From Actinomycetes bacterium (GTDB lineage: Bacteria; Actinomycetota; Humimicrobiia; Humimicrobiales; Humimicrobiaceae): a DNA stretch of 6,440 nucleotides. The stretch is taken from positions 1 to 6,440 of the forward strand of contig JAUVXY010000079.1 of assembly GCA_030603375.1 (NCBI GenBank), in the 5' to 3' direction. This document shows, piece by piece, positions 1 through 5,865 of the stretch. Position 1 is the first letter of the stretch; each line of letters opens with the position of its first letter. The notes under the pieces were generated by a model. It ran no database searches. It saw only the letters and a program-made list of their open reading frames with translations, and was not told where the DNA came from. Made by a program: the position numbers and the translations under genes.

Positions 1-60
1 ACGCACATTTTTTAGGTTACCAACAGTGAAAATAACGAGACAGATAGCGGCAGCAATTAC
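1..60 (-). other. Unassigned sequence downstream of pth, possibly leading into the next gene
   Basis: This stretch follows the pth stop codon on the minus strand. Two of the three minus-strand frames contain stops. The frame in phase with pth stays open to the window edge and would encode a short hydrophobic peptide, but it has no ATG, GTG or TTG start near the pth stop. An ATG lies at 6-8 on the minus strand, without a good ribosome binding site, and could be the start of the next gene. In many Gram-positive genomes the gene after pth is mfd, but nothing here identifies it. Confidence 0.25.
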
Positions 61-618
61 TCAGTTGTATTTATTCATGCAATACTCTATCCCATTTACT
101 ATATAATCTTTTACAGCATCTGCTGCTCTCTGGATACTGACTTCTGCTTCGCTGATTTCATTTCTTTTAAATTCCTCAAGGACATAGTCAGATGCATTTT
201 TTCTTCCGGGAGGCCTGCTGACTCCAAATCTTAGCCTGTCAAAATCCACATTTACAAGGCGCCTGACTATAGACTCCAGTCCCTTGTGCCCACCTGTCCC
301 TCCATTAACTTTGAACCTGATTTCCCCTAACTTAATGTCTATGTCATCACTTATAACTAAAATAGAATCTATTTCATCTTTGAATAAATTATATACCGAA
401 GCTACTGCATTCCCACTGTTGTTCATAAAGGTTAGAGGCTTTATGAGCAGCAGCTTTTTCCCATTATAAGAAGATTCTACTATAGAAGAATTGAACTTAT
501 GATAATCTTTTTTTCTATCTAAAGCTTCTGCAAATTTATCTATAATTAAAAAACCTATATTATGCCTTGTAAGCCTGTGCTCTTCCCCAGGATTGCCAAG
601 GCCGGCTATTAAAATCAT
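61..618 (-). CDS. pth: Peptidyl-tRNA hydrolase
   Basis: Cytosolic enzyme that cleaves the ester bond of peptidyl-tRNAs that drop off the ribosome, which frees tRNA for reuse. The 185-aa length is normal for bacterial Pth. Family motifs are in order: GLGNPG at 6-11, TRHN at 17-20 with the catalytic His19, PLTFMNNSG at 61-69, DDID at 91-94, and GGTGGHKG at 106-113. By comparison with the E. coli enzyme, Asn9, His19, Asn66 and Asp91 match known active-site residues. Asn114 of E. coli corresponds to Lys112 here, and the usual Tyr before TRHN is His14. The ATG start leaves the usual short N-terminus before GLGNPG, but its ribosome binding site is poor: an AGG sits almost against the start codon. 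It lies 90 bp downstream of rplY, the usual ctc-pth pairing. Confidence 0.96.
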   Translation of the reverse strand: MILIAGLGNPGEEHRLTRHNIGFLIIDKFAEALDRKKDYHKFNSSIVESSYNGKKLLLIKPLTFMNNSGNAVASVYNLFKDEIDSILVISDDIDIKLGEIRFKVNGGTGGHKGLESIVRRLVNVDFDRLRFGVSRPPGRKNASDYVLEEFKRNEISEAEVSIQRAADAVKDYIVNGIEYCMNKYN

Positions 619-642
619 ACCTGGCCATTAAAAATTGCTATT

Positions 643-671
643 ATTTTAATACTTCAAATTGTGCTTGATAA
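643..671 (-). promoter_or_regulatory. Candidate sigma-70-type promoter for pth
   Basis: On the minus strand a TTATCA box (666-671) and a TAAAAT box (643-648) are separated by 17 bp. They match the -35 and -10 consensus at 4/6 and 5/6 positions. The site lies in the 90-bp gap before pth, so pth could be transcribed separately as well as by read-through. The region is AT-rich, so a chance match is quite possible. Confidence 0.28.
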
Positions 672-711
672 GTTTTTGTTTACCTGAAATTTTTTCGCCC
701 TAAAAAACTTA
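669..711. repeat. 9-bp inverted repeat across the rplY stop codon
   Basis: TAAGTTTTT at 669-677 and AAAAACTTA at 703-711 are perfect reverse complements separated by 25 bp. The second arm includes the rplY stop codon. The arms are AT-rich, the loop is long and no U-run follows the stem, so it is not a convincing intrinsic terminator. It could be a weak RNA structure at the end of rplY, or chance. Confidence 0.3.
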
Positions 712-1410
712 CTTCTCTTCTTTCTTTTCCTTATCTTCCTTCTTTTCCTTACCAACTATTTCCGGTTCTTTTTCCTCTTCCTCAACTGCAGCTTCTTCTT
801 CAACTGCAGCTTCTTCTTCAACTTTCAGGTGAGTAGGATGAATAATTGAAACCACAACTTCAGATGAGTCGCTTAAAATCTTAATATTTTCCCCAACCTC
901 GATACTAGAAACTTTTAATACATCGCCCATCCCCATATTTATAGCATCAAGCTCTATTTTTTCAGGAATATCCTTAGGCAAGCACAATATATTGAGCTCA
1001 CGCATACCATGCTGCAGCACTCCCCCTTCTTCTTTTACTCCAAGAGAGTTTTCTTCATTTATTATTACTATAGGAACAACGGTTTCCACTTCTTTCTCCA
1101 TTTCTATCCTTAAGAAGTCTAAATGCGCAAATTCTCTCGAAATTGGTGCTCTTTGAATATCTTTCAGCAAAACTGCCTCTTTTTTACTTTTTTTGGCTCC
1201 GTTTATTTTCATATCAAATACAAGGCTGGTTGTTCTTTTCCCTTTTGATAACTCTTTAAATTTTTTTGCATCTACTTTAATACAAACAGGATTTTTATTT
1301 AAACCATACAGCACAGCAGGTATAAAACCTTCCCGTCTAAGCCTCCCTGCAGCATTTTTCTTCAATTCATCATTTTGTCTCATATCTACTTCTATAACCA
1401 AATTCTCCAT
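709..1410 (-). CDS. rplY: Large ribosomal subunit protein bL25, long CTC/TL5 form
   Basis: Binds 5S rRNA in the central protuberance of the 50S subunit. At 233 aa it is the two-domain CTC/TL5 form, not the ~95-aa E. coli form. Residues about 1-95 form the 5S-binding domain, with the family pattern GRLRREGFIPAVLYG at 22-36. Residues about 100-195 form the TL5 C-terminal domain. The last ~38 residues are a low-complexity charged tail made mainly of Glu, Ala, Val and Lys, with a small internal repeat. Such acidic tails are common in long L25 proteins. The ATG start has an AGGTG ribosome binding site about 9 nt upstream. The gene starts 35 bp after prs, the classic prs-ctc arrangement. Confidence 0.94.
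   Translation of the reverse strand: MENLVIEVDMRQNDELKKNAAGRLRREGFIPAVLYGLNKNPVCIKVDAKKFKELSKGKRTTSLVFDMKINGAKKSKKEAVLLKDIQRAPISREFAHLDFLRIEMEKEVETVVPIVIINEENSLGVKEEGGVLQHGMRELNILCLPKDIPEKIELDAINMGMGDVLKVSSIEVGENIKILSDSSEVVVSIIHPTHLKVEEEAAVEEEAAVEEEEKEPEIVGKEKKEDKEKKEEK
783..818. repeat. 18-bp tandem duplication in the rplY tail
   Basis: The 18-bp unit CAACTGCAGCTTCTTCTT at 783-800 is repeated exactly at 801-818, and the first 5 bases recur at 819-823. On the minus strand it encodes a repeated Glu/Ala/Val block in the acidic tail of bL25. Two identical copies in frame suggest a recent slippage or duplication that changes tail length without breaking the frame. Confidence 0.9.
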
Positions 1411-1445
1411 ATTATTTTACACCTACCTTATTTTGTTTCTTTAAA

Positions 1446-2414
1446 TTAAACAAGATTTTCCCCTTTAAATAATTCACTTACAGATTTGCAATAATAGACT
1501 TTTTTTATAGTTTTTGCAAGTAAAGAAGCAATCGAAAGTACTTTTATTCTGTCAGGGTTATATTTTTTATTTAGAGGGATAGTGTCTACTACTACTATTT
1601 CCTCTGCCCTTGAATTTTCCAGCACTTCAACAGCATCACCAGAAAAAATCGGGTGGGTTGCTGCTACATAAACTTTTTTTGCCTTATGCCTTTTTAATAT
1701 ATTTATAGCTTCTACTATTGTACCGCCAGTGTCTATCATATCATCAATTATTATAGCATCGCTTTCTTCTACATTCCCTACAAGATGCTCTACCTCCGCC
1801 ATATTAGGGGCCGGTCTTCTCTTGTCAAGTATAGCAAGTGGAAAATGAAATTGCTTTGCAAATATACTTGCTCTTTTTACTCCGCCTACATCAGGACTCA
1901 CCACCACTCCGTTTTTAATGTTTTTACTTTTAAAATATTTAGCTATTATGGGTATTGCTGTAACATGGTCTACCGGAACATCAAAAAACCCCTGAATGCT
2001 AGCAGCATGAAGATCAGATACTATCATCCTGTCCATGCCAGCTACTGAGAGTAAGTCTGCAAACAATTTTGCTGTTATAGGTTCTCTTCCCTCAGATTTT
2101 TTATCCTGCCTTGCATATCCATAATGAGGTATTACAGCATTTATCATTCCAGCTGAAGCTCTCTTTAAGGCATCTATCATTATTAGCAATTCAACTATAC
2201 TGGCATTTACAGGTTTGCAGCAAGTTTGCACAACAAACACATCGGCACCTCTTACGCTCTCATCAAATTTTATATAAATCTCGCCATTTTTAAATTTAGT
2301 TCTTGTTACTTTGCCAACCTCTATCCCTAAATTTTTAGCAATTTTTTCTGTAAGCTCAGGATTTGATGAACCTGAAAAAACCATCATTCTCTTATTGTTT
2401 AAATAATTTTTCAT
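1446..2414 (-). CDS. prs: Ribose-phosphate pyrophosphokinase (PRPP synthetase, class I)
   Basis: Transfers pyrophosphate from ATP to ribose 5-phosphate to make PRPP, the precursor for purines, pyrimidines, NAD, His and Trp. The 322-aa length is normal for class I enzymes. Seen motifs are FSGSSNPEL at 13-21, HYGYARQDKK at 97-106 (ATP-binding Arg102), the signature DLHAASIQGFFDVPVD at 134-149 (His136), the flexible-loop residues LDKRRP at 196-201, and the PRPP loop DDMIDTGGT at 224-232. The signature usually reads DLHxxQIQGFF, with Gln where Ser139 stands here. The usual PVND stretch reads PVNA at 68-71. The ATG start has a strong AGGGAG ribosome binding site 8 nt upstream and lies 14 bp after the glmU stop, so glmU and prs are almost certainly one transcript. 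Confidence 0.97.
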   Translation of the reverse strand: MKNYLNNKRMMVFSGSSNPELTEKIAKNLGIEVGKVTRTKFKNGEIYIKFDESVRGADVFVVQTCCKPVNASIVELLIMIDALKRASAGMINAVIPHYGYARQDKKSEGREPITAKLFADLLSVAGMDRMIVSDLHAASIQGFFDVPVDHVTAIPIIAKYFKSKNIKNGVVVSPDVGGVKRASIFAKQFHFPLAILDKRRPAPNMAEVEHLVGNVEESDAIIIDDMIDTGGTIVEAINILKRHKAKKVYVAATHPIFSGDAVEVLENSRAEEIVVVDTIPLNKKYNPDRIKVLSIASLLAKTIKKVYYCKSVSELFKGENLV

Positions 2415-2428
2415 TTGCCTTGCTCCCT

Positions 2429-3832
2429 TTACTCTTTCATTTCCTTCTTTTTTCTATACCTAATAGCACCGTCTTTAATATTTTTTTGGCTTCCGCGTTC
2501 TATGGCTAAACAATTTGAGGGAACATCATCTGTAATAACTGACCCAGCAGCGACTACTGCTCCCTTTCCTACTCTGACTGGCGCTACAAGCATTGTATCC
2601 GAACCTATGAATACATTATCCTCTATAATAGTTTTATTTTTTCTGTATCCATCATAGTTAACTGTTACAGAAGAAGCGCCTATGTTTACACTTGAGCCAA
2701 TTTCAGTATCACCTACATAACTCAGGTGCGGAACCTTGCTTCTGTTGTTAATTTTAGATTTTTTAACCTCGCAAAATGCGCCTATCTTAACATTTTCGCC
2801 TGTTACGGTATCAGGCCTTATATAACTATGTGGCCCAATATTATTATTCCTGCCAATAACTGCATCAATTATAACCGAAGAGTTTATTTTGCTTCCAGAC
2901 CCAACTTTCGTATTGGTTATCTGCGAAAATGGACCTATGACACAATTGCTTCCAATTATAGATTTGCCTTTGATAAAGCAAAAAGGTTCAATAACTGAAT
3001 CTCTTTCTATCTTTACTGAACCCCCGATATAGCAGGAACCCGGATCTTTTATGGTAACCCCATCTTGCATCATTTTTTCATTTATTGTCATCTGCATAAC
3101 CTTTTCAACTTTAGAAAGCTGGATCCTGTCATTAATACCCAACGCTTCCTTGCTGTTGGAAATTTTGAGACATGCTACCTTGTTCCCATTCTTTACCATC
3201 TTTTCCACAATATCTGTTAAATAATATTCTTTCTGTGAATTTTTAGAGTCAATATTTTCTATATTTTCAAATAAGATTTTTTTATCAAAGCAGTACATGG
3301 AAGAGTTAACTTCATTCATCTGCTTCTCCGCATAAGTTGCATCTGCCTCTTCCACAATTTTTAAGACGTTCCCTTTTCTATCTTTAATTATCCTGCCGTA
3401 GCCTTTTGGATTAGAAGCAGTAGTCATAAGAACGACAGCCGCACTGCTTGTTTTAATTTTTCTATTCACCAATTTTTTTAAAGAACCTGAAGCAATTAAT
3501 GGACAATCACCGGGAAGAACCAGTATATCTTCCCCCAAATCTTTACGGTACTTTTTCACAGCAAGCACTGCATGGGCCGTGCCCAGTTGCTTCTTTTGGT
3601 ATACAGTTTTAATACCTGGAAAATTACTTTTCACATATTTATCTATAAGTTCTGACCTGTGGCCAACTACTACAAATACATTTTTGGGATTTATTTTATT
3701 TACGGAAGACAAGATGTAATACAAAATTGGCTGATAGCAAATATTGTGAAGTGCTTTAGAAATTTCTGACTTCATCCTCTTGCTCTTCCCGGCTGCCAAT
3801 ATTATTACGCTTAAATTTTTTGAATAACTCAT
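2429..3832 (-). CDS. glmU: Bifunctional UDP-GlcNAc pyrophosphorylase / GlcN-1-P N-acetyltransferase
   Basis: Makes UDP-GlcNAc in two steps: acetylation of glucosamine-1-P with acetyl-CoA, then UMP transfer from UTP. It feeds peptidoglycan and other cell-surface polymers. In the 467-aa product chosen here, the N-terminal transferase domain (about 1-230) shows LAAGKSKRM at 12-20, Lys26, QLGTAHA at 82-88, GDCPLI at 108-113, GYGRI at 144-148 and EYYLTD at 202-207. The left-handed beta-helix of hexapeptide repeats follows (about 255-450), with the acetyltransferase His369 in PHLSYVGD and the NYDG motif near 392-395. The frame extends 12 codons upstream to a TTG at 3868, but the ATG at 3832 places the nucleotide loop at the usual distance and has an AGGA about 12 nt upstream. 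Slightly odd: GKSKR replaces GxGTR, and GAFCE replaces GNFVE in the acetyltransferase half. Confidence 0.96.
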   Translation of the reverse strand: MSYSKNLSVIILAAGKSKRMKSEISKALHNICYQPILYYILSSVNKINPKNVFVVVGHRSELIDKYVKSNFPGIKTVYQKKQLGTAHAVLAVKKYRKDLGEDILVLPGDCPLIASGSLKKLVNRKIKTSSAAVVLMTTASNPKGYGRIIKDRKGNVLKIVEEADATYAEKQMNEVNSSMYCFDKKILFENIENIDSKNSQKEYYLTDIVEKMVKNGNKVACLKISNSKEALGINDRIQLSKVEKVMQMTINEKMMQDGVTIKDPGSCYIGGSVKIERDSVIEPFCFIKGKSIIGSNCVIGPFSQITNTKVGSGSKINSSVIIDAVIGRNNNIGPHSYIRPDTVTGENVKIGAFCEVKKSKINNRSKVPHLSYVGDTEIGSSVNIGASSVTVNYDGYRKNKTIIEDNVFIGSDTMLVAPVRVGKGAVVAAGSVITDDVPSNCLAIERGSQKNIKDGAIRYRKKKEMKE

Positions 3833-3912
3833 TTTAACAAACAATCCTACAAAGCAAAAAGAGAACAAATATTACACACTTTTTAATTTTATTACCATAA
3901 GAAGACCTTAAA

Positions 3913-3941
3913 ATTTTAACACAAAGCAGCGTTTTTATCTA
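3913..3941 (-). promoter_or_regulatory. Candidate promoter for the glmU-prs-rplY-pth run
   Basis: On the minus strand, TGTTAAAAT at 3913-3921 reads as an extended -10 element (TGn plus TAAAAT). A TAGATA box at 3936-3941 (4/6 match to -35) stands 17 bp from the hexamer. It begins just after the stop of the zinc-ribbon-like gene and would give a leader of roughly 70 nt before the glmU ATG. The site is AT-rich, so it stays a candidate. Confidence 0.38.
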
Positions 3942-3945
3942 AAGA

Positions 3946-4248
3946 TTAATCAATAAAGTTTCCGCCAGTAATATCCCTTGAGACAACATTAAAATTTGAC
4001 CCCAGATAGACGGTAATATATATCAGGTTATTACATTTTTTACCCAGTACCTCTTTCCTCAAAAAAAATGCTGCGCCGGATGGGCCCTCGCCCTCGTAGA
4101 TTCTGGAAATATCACTGGTACTTCTGGCTTTAACTTCAATTTCCTCTCCACATTTACTGCACTTGACTTTAAAAGTTATAAAATTAGATTTGCTGCTGCC
4201 AGCAGGTTCCGTAAAGATTTTTTTTAAGTTTTTTAAAAAGCTTCCCAT
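3946..4248 (-). CDS. Small zinc-ribbon-like protein of unknown function
   Basis: A 100-aa soluble protein with no signal peptide or membrane segment. It has a basic N-terminal stretch (residues 1-12), then a CxxC knuckle at Cys30-Cys33 (CSKCGEEIEV) and a third Cys at 72 (GKKCNNLIY). The C-terminus ends in SRDITGGNFI at 90-99. The two halves look like a zinc ribbon split by a variable insert, but only three Cys residues are present, so a fourth ligand would have to be another residue or another subunit. From memory, similar short proteins with a CxxC, an LRKE-type stretch and an SRDI-GG ending occur in Chloroflexota and other deep bacterial groups without a known role. The ATG has a strong AAGGA ribosome binding site 8 nt upstream, which supports a real gene. 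It sits alone between ogt and glmU with a candidate promoter of its own. Function not recognised. Confidence 0.82.
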   Translation of the reverse strand: MGSFLKNLKKIFTEPAGSSKSNFITFKVKCSKCGEEIEVKARSTSDISRIYEGEGPSGAAFFLRKEVLGKKCNNLIYITVYLGSNFNVVSRDITGGNFID

Positions 4249-4294
4249 TCTGAAAATCCTTCTCTTGTATTTTTAGACTTTACTATTTGATTAC

Positions 4295-4324
4295 ATTTTA
4301 ACAAATTTAGAAAAACATAGACAA
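4295..4324 (-). promoter_or_regulatory. Candidate promoter for the zinc-ribbon-like gene
   Basis: On the minus strand, TTGTCT (4319-4324, 4/6 match to -35) and TAAAAT (4295-4300, 5/6 match to -10) are separated by 18 bp. A TG precedes the -10 with one base between, forming an extended -10. Predicted transcription begins about 40 bp before the ATG at 4248, with the AAGGA ribosome binding site in between. The site fills the 103-bp gap after the methyltransferase gene. Confidence 0.42.
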
Positions 4325-4351
4325 TAGTTAATATTAAAAGCATTTTTTACT

Positions 4352-4891
4352 TTATAAAGTTTCTTCAGGCTTGCAGCTGTTTTCTAAGTTTAATAGAAAC
4401 CTTTTTACCTTTTCTCCTCCTGAAAACTTGCCAATATTACCATTGCTCCTTATCACCCTGTGGCAGGGAACTGCAAGCATCAATGGATTTTTTCTCAAAG
4501 CTGAGCCGACTGCCCTGCAGGCACCGGAGTGGCCAATAAGCTCTGCTAATTTTTTGTAGCTAATAGTTTCCCCATAGGAGACAGAGGCGAGTTTATTCCA
4601 TACTTTTCTTTCAAATTCCGTTCCCGCCAGAAACATGTATTTAAAACCCATATTCCTGATTATGCCTTTTAAGTAATCGTTAACAGCAGTTTCAATTTTA
4701 TTTGATTTTTTATCATTAAAAATTAGCTTATCTGAGCCCCCATATTCGTTTCTAAGTTTTTTTAAATACTGCAAGCAAGCTGACCTGCTGTTCCTAATAT
4801 ACACAGCATTTATCTCATTATTTCTATCTATCCACAAATAATACAGGGTGCCTATCACAGTTTTAAATTTAGATCTTTCTATTGCAGCCAT
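4352..4891 (-). CDS. ogt: Methylated-DNA--protein-cysteine methyltransferase (Ogt/MGMT family)
   Basis: Suicide repair protein that moves the alkyl group from O6-alkylguanine (and O4-alkylthymine) in DNA to its own Cys. In the 179-aa form chosen here, residues about 1-85 form the poorly conserved N-terminal domain. The catalytic domain follows: YGETISYKKLAELIG at 106-120, the arginine-finger motif RAVGSALRKNP at 126-136, the active-site PCHRVI at 142-147 with acceptor Cys143, and GKFSGGEKVKRFLL near 154-167. There is no Ada-type DNA-binding or Cys-cluster domain, so it is a stand-alone Ogt. The frame runs upstream to 4972, but those 27 extra residues are hydrophobic and lie over the 3' end of the membrane-protein gene. 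The ATG at 4891 fits the family. Its only nearby ribosome binding site is an AAGGG 2 nt away, plus an AGGGA further up, so translation is probably coupled to the upstream gene, which it overlaps by 23 bp. Confidence 0.92.
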   Translation of the reverse strand: MAAIERSKFKTVIGTLYYLWIDRNNEINAVYIRNSRSACLQYLKKLRNEYGGSDKLIFNDKKSNKIETAVNDYLKGIIRNMGFKYMFLAGTEFERKVWNKLASVSYGETISYKKLAELIGHSGACRAVGSALRKNPLMLAVPCHRVIRSNGNIGKFSGGEKVKRFLLNLENSCKPEETL

Positions 4892-5534
4892 GGCCCTTAT
4901 AGGAATTTCTTTCCCTAATAAATAAAAGAGGAAACACAATATCACTTGTGCAACATGGAACCCAGACTGCAATAAATAAAAATATAAAAATTACAGCAGT
5001 AAAACCCCAATTTATAGCACCGCCCAGTGCCATAATAATATGGAACAGTGACGCCCATGTGCTCAAAAGCACATGGCCGGCATGTGGGATTTTTGTGGTA
5101 GGTTTAAAGTAAGCTATGACAATGCCTAAAAAAGCTAAGGGATTCACCAGCCACCATTTTTCAATAAAGCCTATGTGGATGCCTCTGTCAGGCATACTGA
5201 GCAGCACTTCCCCTAAATAAGGAATTATTGAGTCGCTCAGCGTAGCTATTCCTACTGAGCCAAAATAACCAATCAAAATCATTGCCCAGATTTTCTGCCT
5301 TTTTTTATTATTGGTATAGAGAATGTACATTGCCGTAGTTGTAAATGCACTCAGAAATACATGCAGCGGGTGTAGGGTATAAAAAATATTATATGAAATA
5401 TTAAATGGAATATTATAGAAAATAGCCATAATAAAAATTCCAATAAAAGCTCCAATGGCAGTAAACGGAATATGTTTTCGCAACTCTTTAATTATAATTT
5501 TGGTTTTTTTAACCTCTTTATCCGGCAAAGTCAC
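4869..5534 (-). CDS. Multi-pass membrane protein of unknown function, rich in His and Cys
   Basis: A 221-aa inner-membrane protein. Hydrophobic stretches at about 22-41, 48-73, 82-98, 128-143, 155-172 and 176-193 suggest five or six membrane spans after a charged cytosolic N-terminus. Polar residues lie in or next to the spans in distinctive patterns: TLHPLHV at 53-59, TLSDSIIP at 98-105, HIGFIEKWW at 120-128, PHAGHVLLSTWASLFH at 150-165 and WVPCCTSDIVFPLLF at 191-205. Such clustered His, Cys, Asp and Glu residues in a membrane protein suggest metal, heme or redox chemistry, but this is inference. I recall no named family. The start is a GTG with an AGGGG about 13 nt upstream, a longer gap than usual, so the start is somewhat uncertain. 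It overlaps the methyltransferase gene by 23 bp in a different frame. A candidate promoter lies 53 bp upstream. Confidence 0.85.
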   Translation of the reverse strand: MTLPDKEVKKTKIIIKELRKHIPFTAIGAFIGIFIMAIFYNIPFNISYNIFYTLHPLHVFLSAFTTTAMYILYTNNKKRQKIWAMILIGYFGSVGIATLSDSIIPYLGEVLLSMPDRGIHIGFIEKWWLVNPLAFLGIVIAYFKPTTKIPHAGHVLLSTWASLFHIIMALGGAINWGFTAVIFIFLFIAVWVPCCTSDIVFPLLFIRERNSYKGHGCNRKI

Positions 5535-5586
5535 AACTTTTAAAGCTTCCCCTCTATTTTTAACTGTTTTCTTTAATATATAAGAT

Positions 5587-5616
5587 AGTATATACGTACA
5601 GACTAAGCTACATCAA
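5587..5616 (-). promoter_or_regulatory. Candidate promoter for the membrane protein - ogt pair
   Basis: On the minus strand, TTGATG (5611-5616, 4/6 match to -35) and TATACT (5587-5592, 5/6 match to -10) are separated by 18 bp. It lies in the 122-bp gap between the DUF6485-type gene and the GTG start of the membrane protein and would give a leader of roughly 45 nt. Confidence 0.45.
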
Positions 5617-5637
5617 GCAAAAACGATAAGTTTATGC
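5617..5637. repeat. Small imperfect inverted repeat after the DUF6485-type gene
   Basis: The ends GCA/TGC and inner AAAC/GTTT pair around a 5-nt loop, with one T-T mismatch on the minus-strand RNA. It stands 19 bp after the DUF6485-type stop codon and just upstream of the promoter candidate at 5587-5616. No U-run follows, so a terminator role is only a weak possibility. Confidence 0.22.
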
Positions 5638-5656
5638 CGCTAAATTGTATTCATGC

Positions 5657-5851
5657 TTATCTGCTATTTATTTTAATAAAGTTTTCAATAGACCTATCGT
5701 AAGTCTTCTCTGCTTTCTCATCAAAATAACAGGCTGGCAGTTCGCCATTCCGCCTGTGATAGGCAATACATTCACAACACAAACCCTTCCTCGAGCAGGG
5801 CTCGTAGGTACAGTTGCAGACAACTAAATTTTCTTCTTTTCTACATTCCAC
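5657..5851 (-). CDS. DUF6485-type small Cys-rich protein
   Basis: A 64-aa cytosolic protein with eight Cys residues and one central His: Cys3, 12, 14, 19, 25, 26, 28, His32 and Cys41. The block CNCTYEPCSRKGLCCEC (12-28), then YHRRNGELPACYF (31-43) and EKTYDRSIENFI (48-59), matches my memory of the DUF6485 family found in many anaerobic bacteria. The family has no known function; the Cys pattern suggests zinc or Fe-S binding. The start is taken as the GTG at 5851 because it has a GAGG ribosome binding site 9 nt upstream and family members begin directly with a Met-Glu-Cys-like N-terminus. An ATG 30 nt further up at 5881 has no ribosome binding site. It follows cobO after a 141-bp gap in which I see no convincing promoter or terminator, so co-transcription with cobO is possible but unproven. 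Confidence 0.85.
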   Translation of the reverse strand: MECRKEENLVVCNCTYEPCSRKGLCCECIAYHRRNGELPACYFDEKAEKTYDRSIENFIKINSR

Positions 5852-5859
5852 AGATATAT

Positions 5860-5865
5860 TCCTCT
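5860..5865 (-). promoter_or_regulatory. Ribosome binding site that fixes the GTG start at 5851
   Basis: AGAGGA on the minus strand, with GAGG at 5861-5864, lies 9 nt before the GTG at 5851. This spacing is good, while the upstream in-frame ATG at 5881 has only AT-rich sequence before it. The site itself lies inside the longer reading frame, which argues for the shorter protein. Confidence 0.7.

Noticed and set aside
284..469. Plus-strand open frame of 61 codons opposite pth
   Set aside because: It is antisense to strongly conserved Pth motifs, has no family resemblance and is explained by the codon pattern of the real gene. The same applies to the plus-strand frames at 1193-1444, 1785-2048, 2111-2293, 2415-2657, 2726-2998, 4371-4559 and 5645-5827.
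619..708. Intrinsic terminator between rplY and pth
   Set aside because: No GC-rich stem followed by a U-run is present. The only inverted repeat has nine weak base pairs and a 25-nt loop.
4349..4360. Perfect palindrome ACTTTATAAAGT across the ogt stop codon
   Set aside because: It has no loop, so it cannot fold as a terminator hairpin, and short AT-only palindromes are expected in sequence this AT-rich. A second one, TTAATATTAA at 4328-4337, is equally unremarkable.
4869..4972. Frameshift or gene fusion between the membrane protein and ogt
   Set aside because: Both frames are open over the overlap, but the membrane protein ends soon after its distinctive CCTSD segment and the methyltransferase has a sensible ATG at 4891. 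A normal overlapping pair explains it without a sequencing error.
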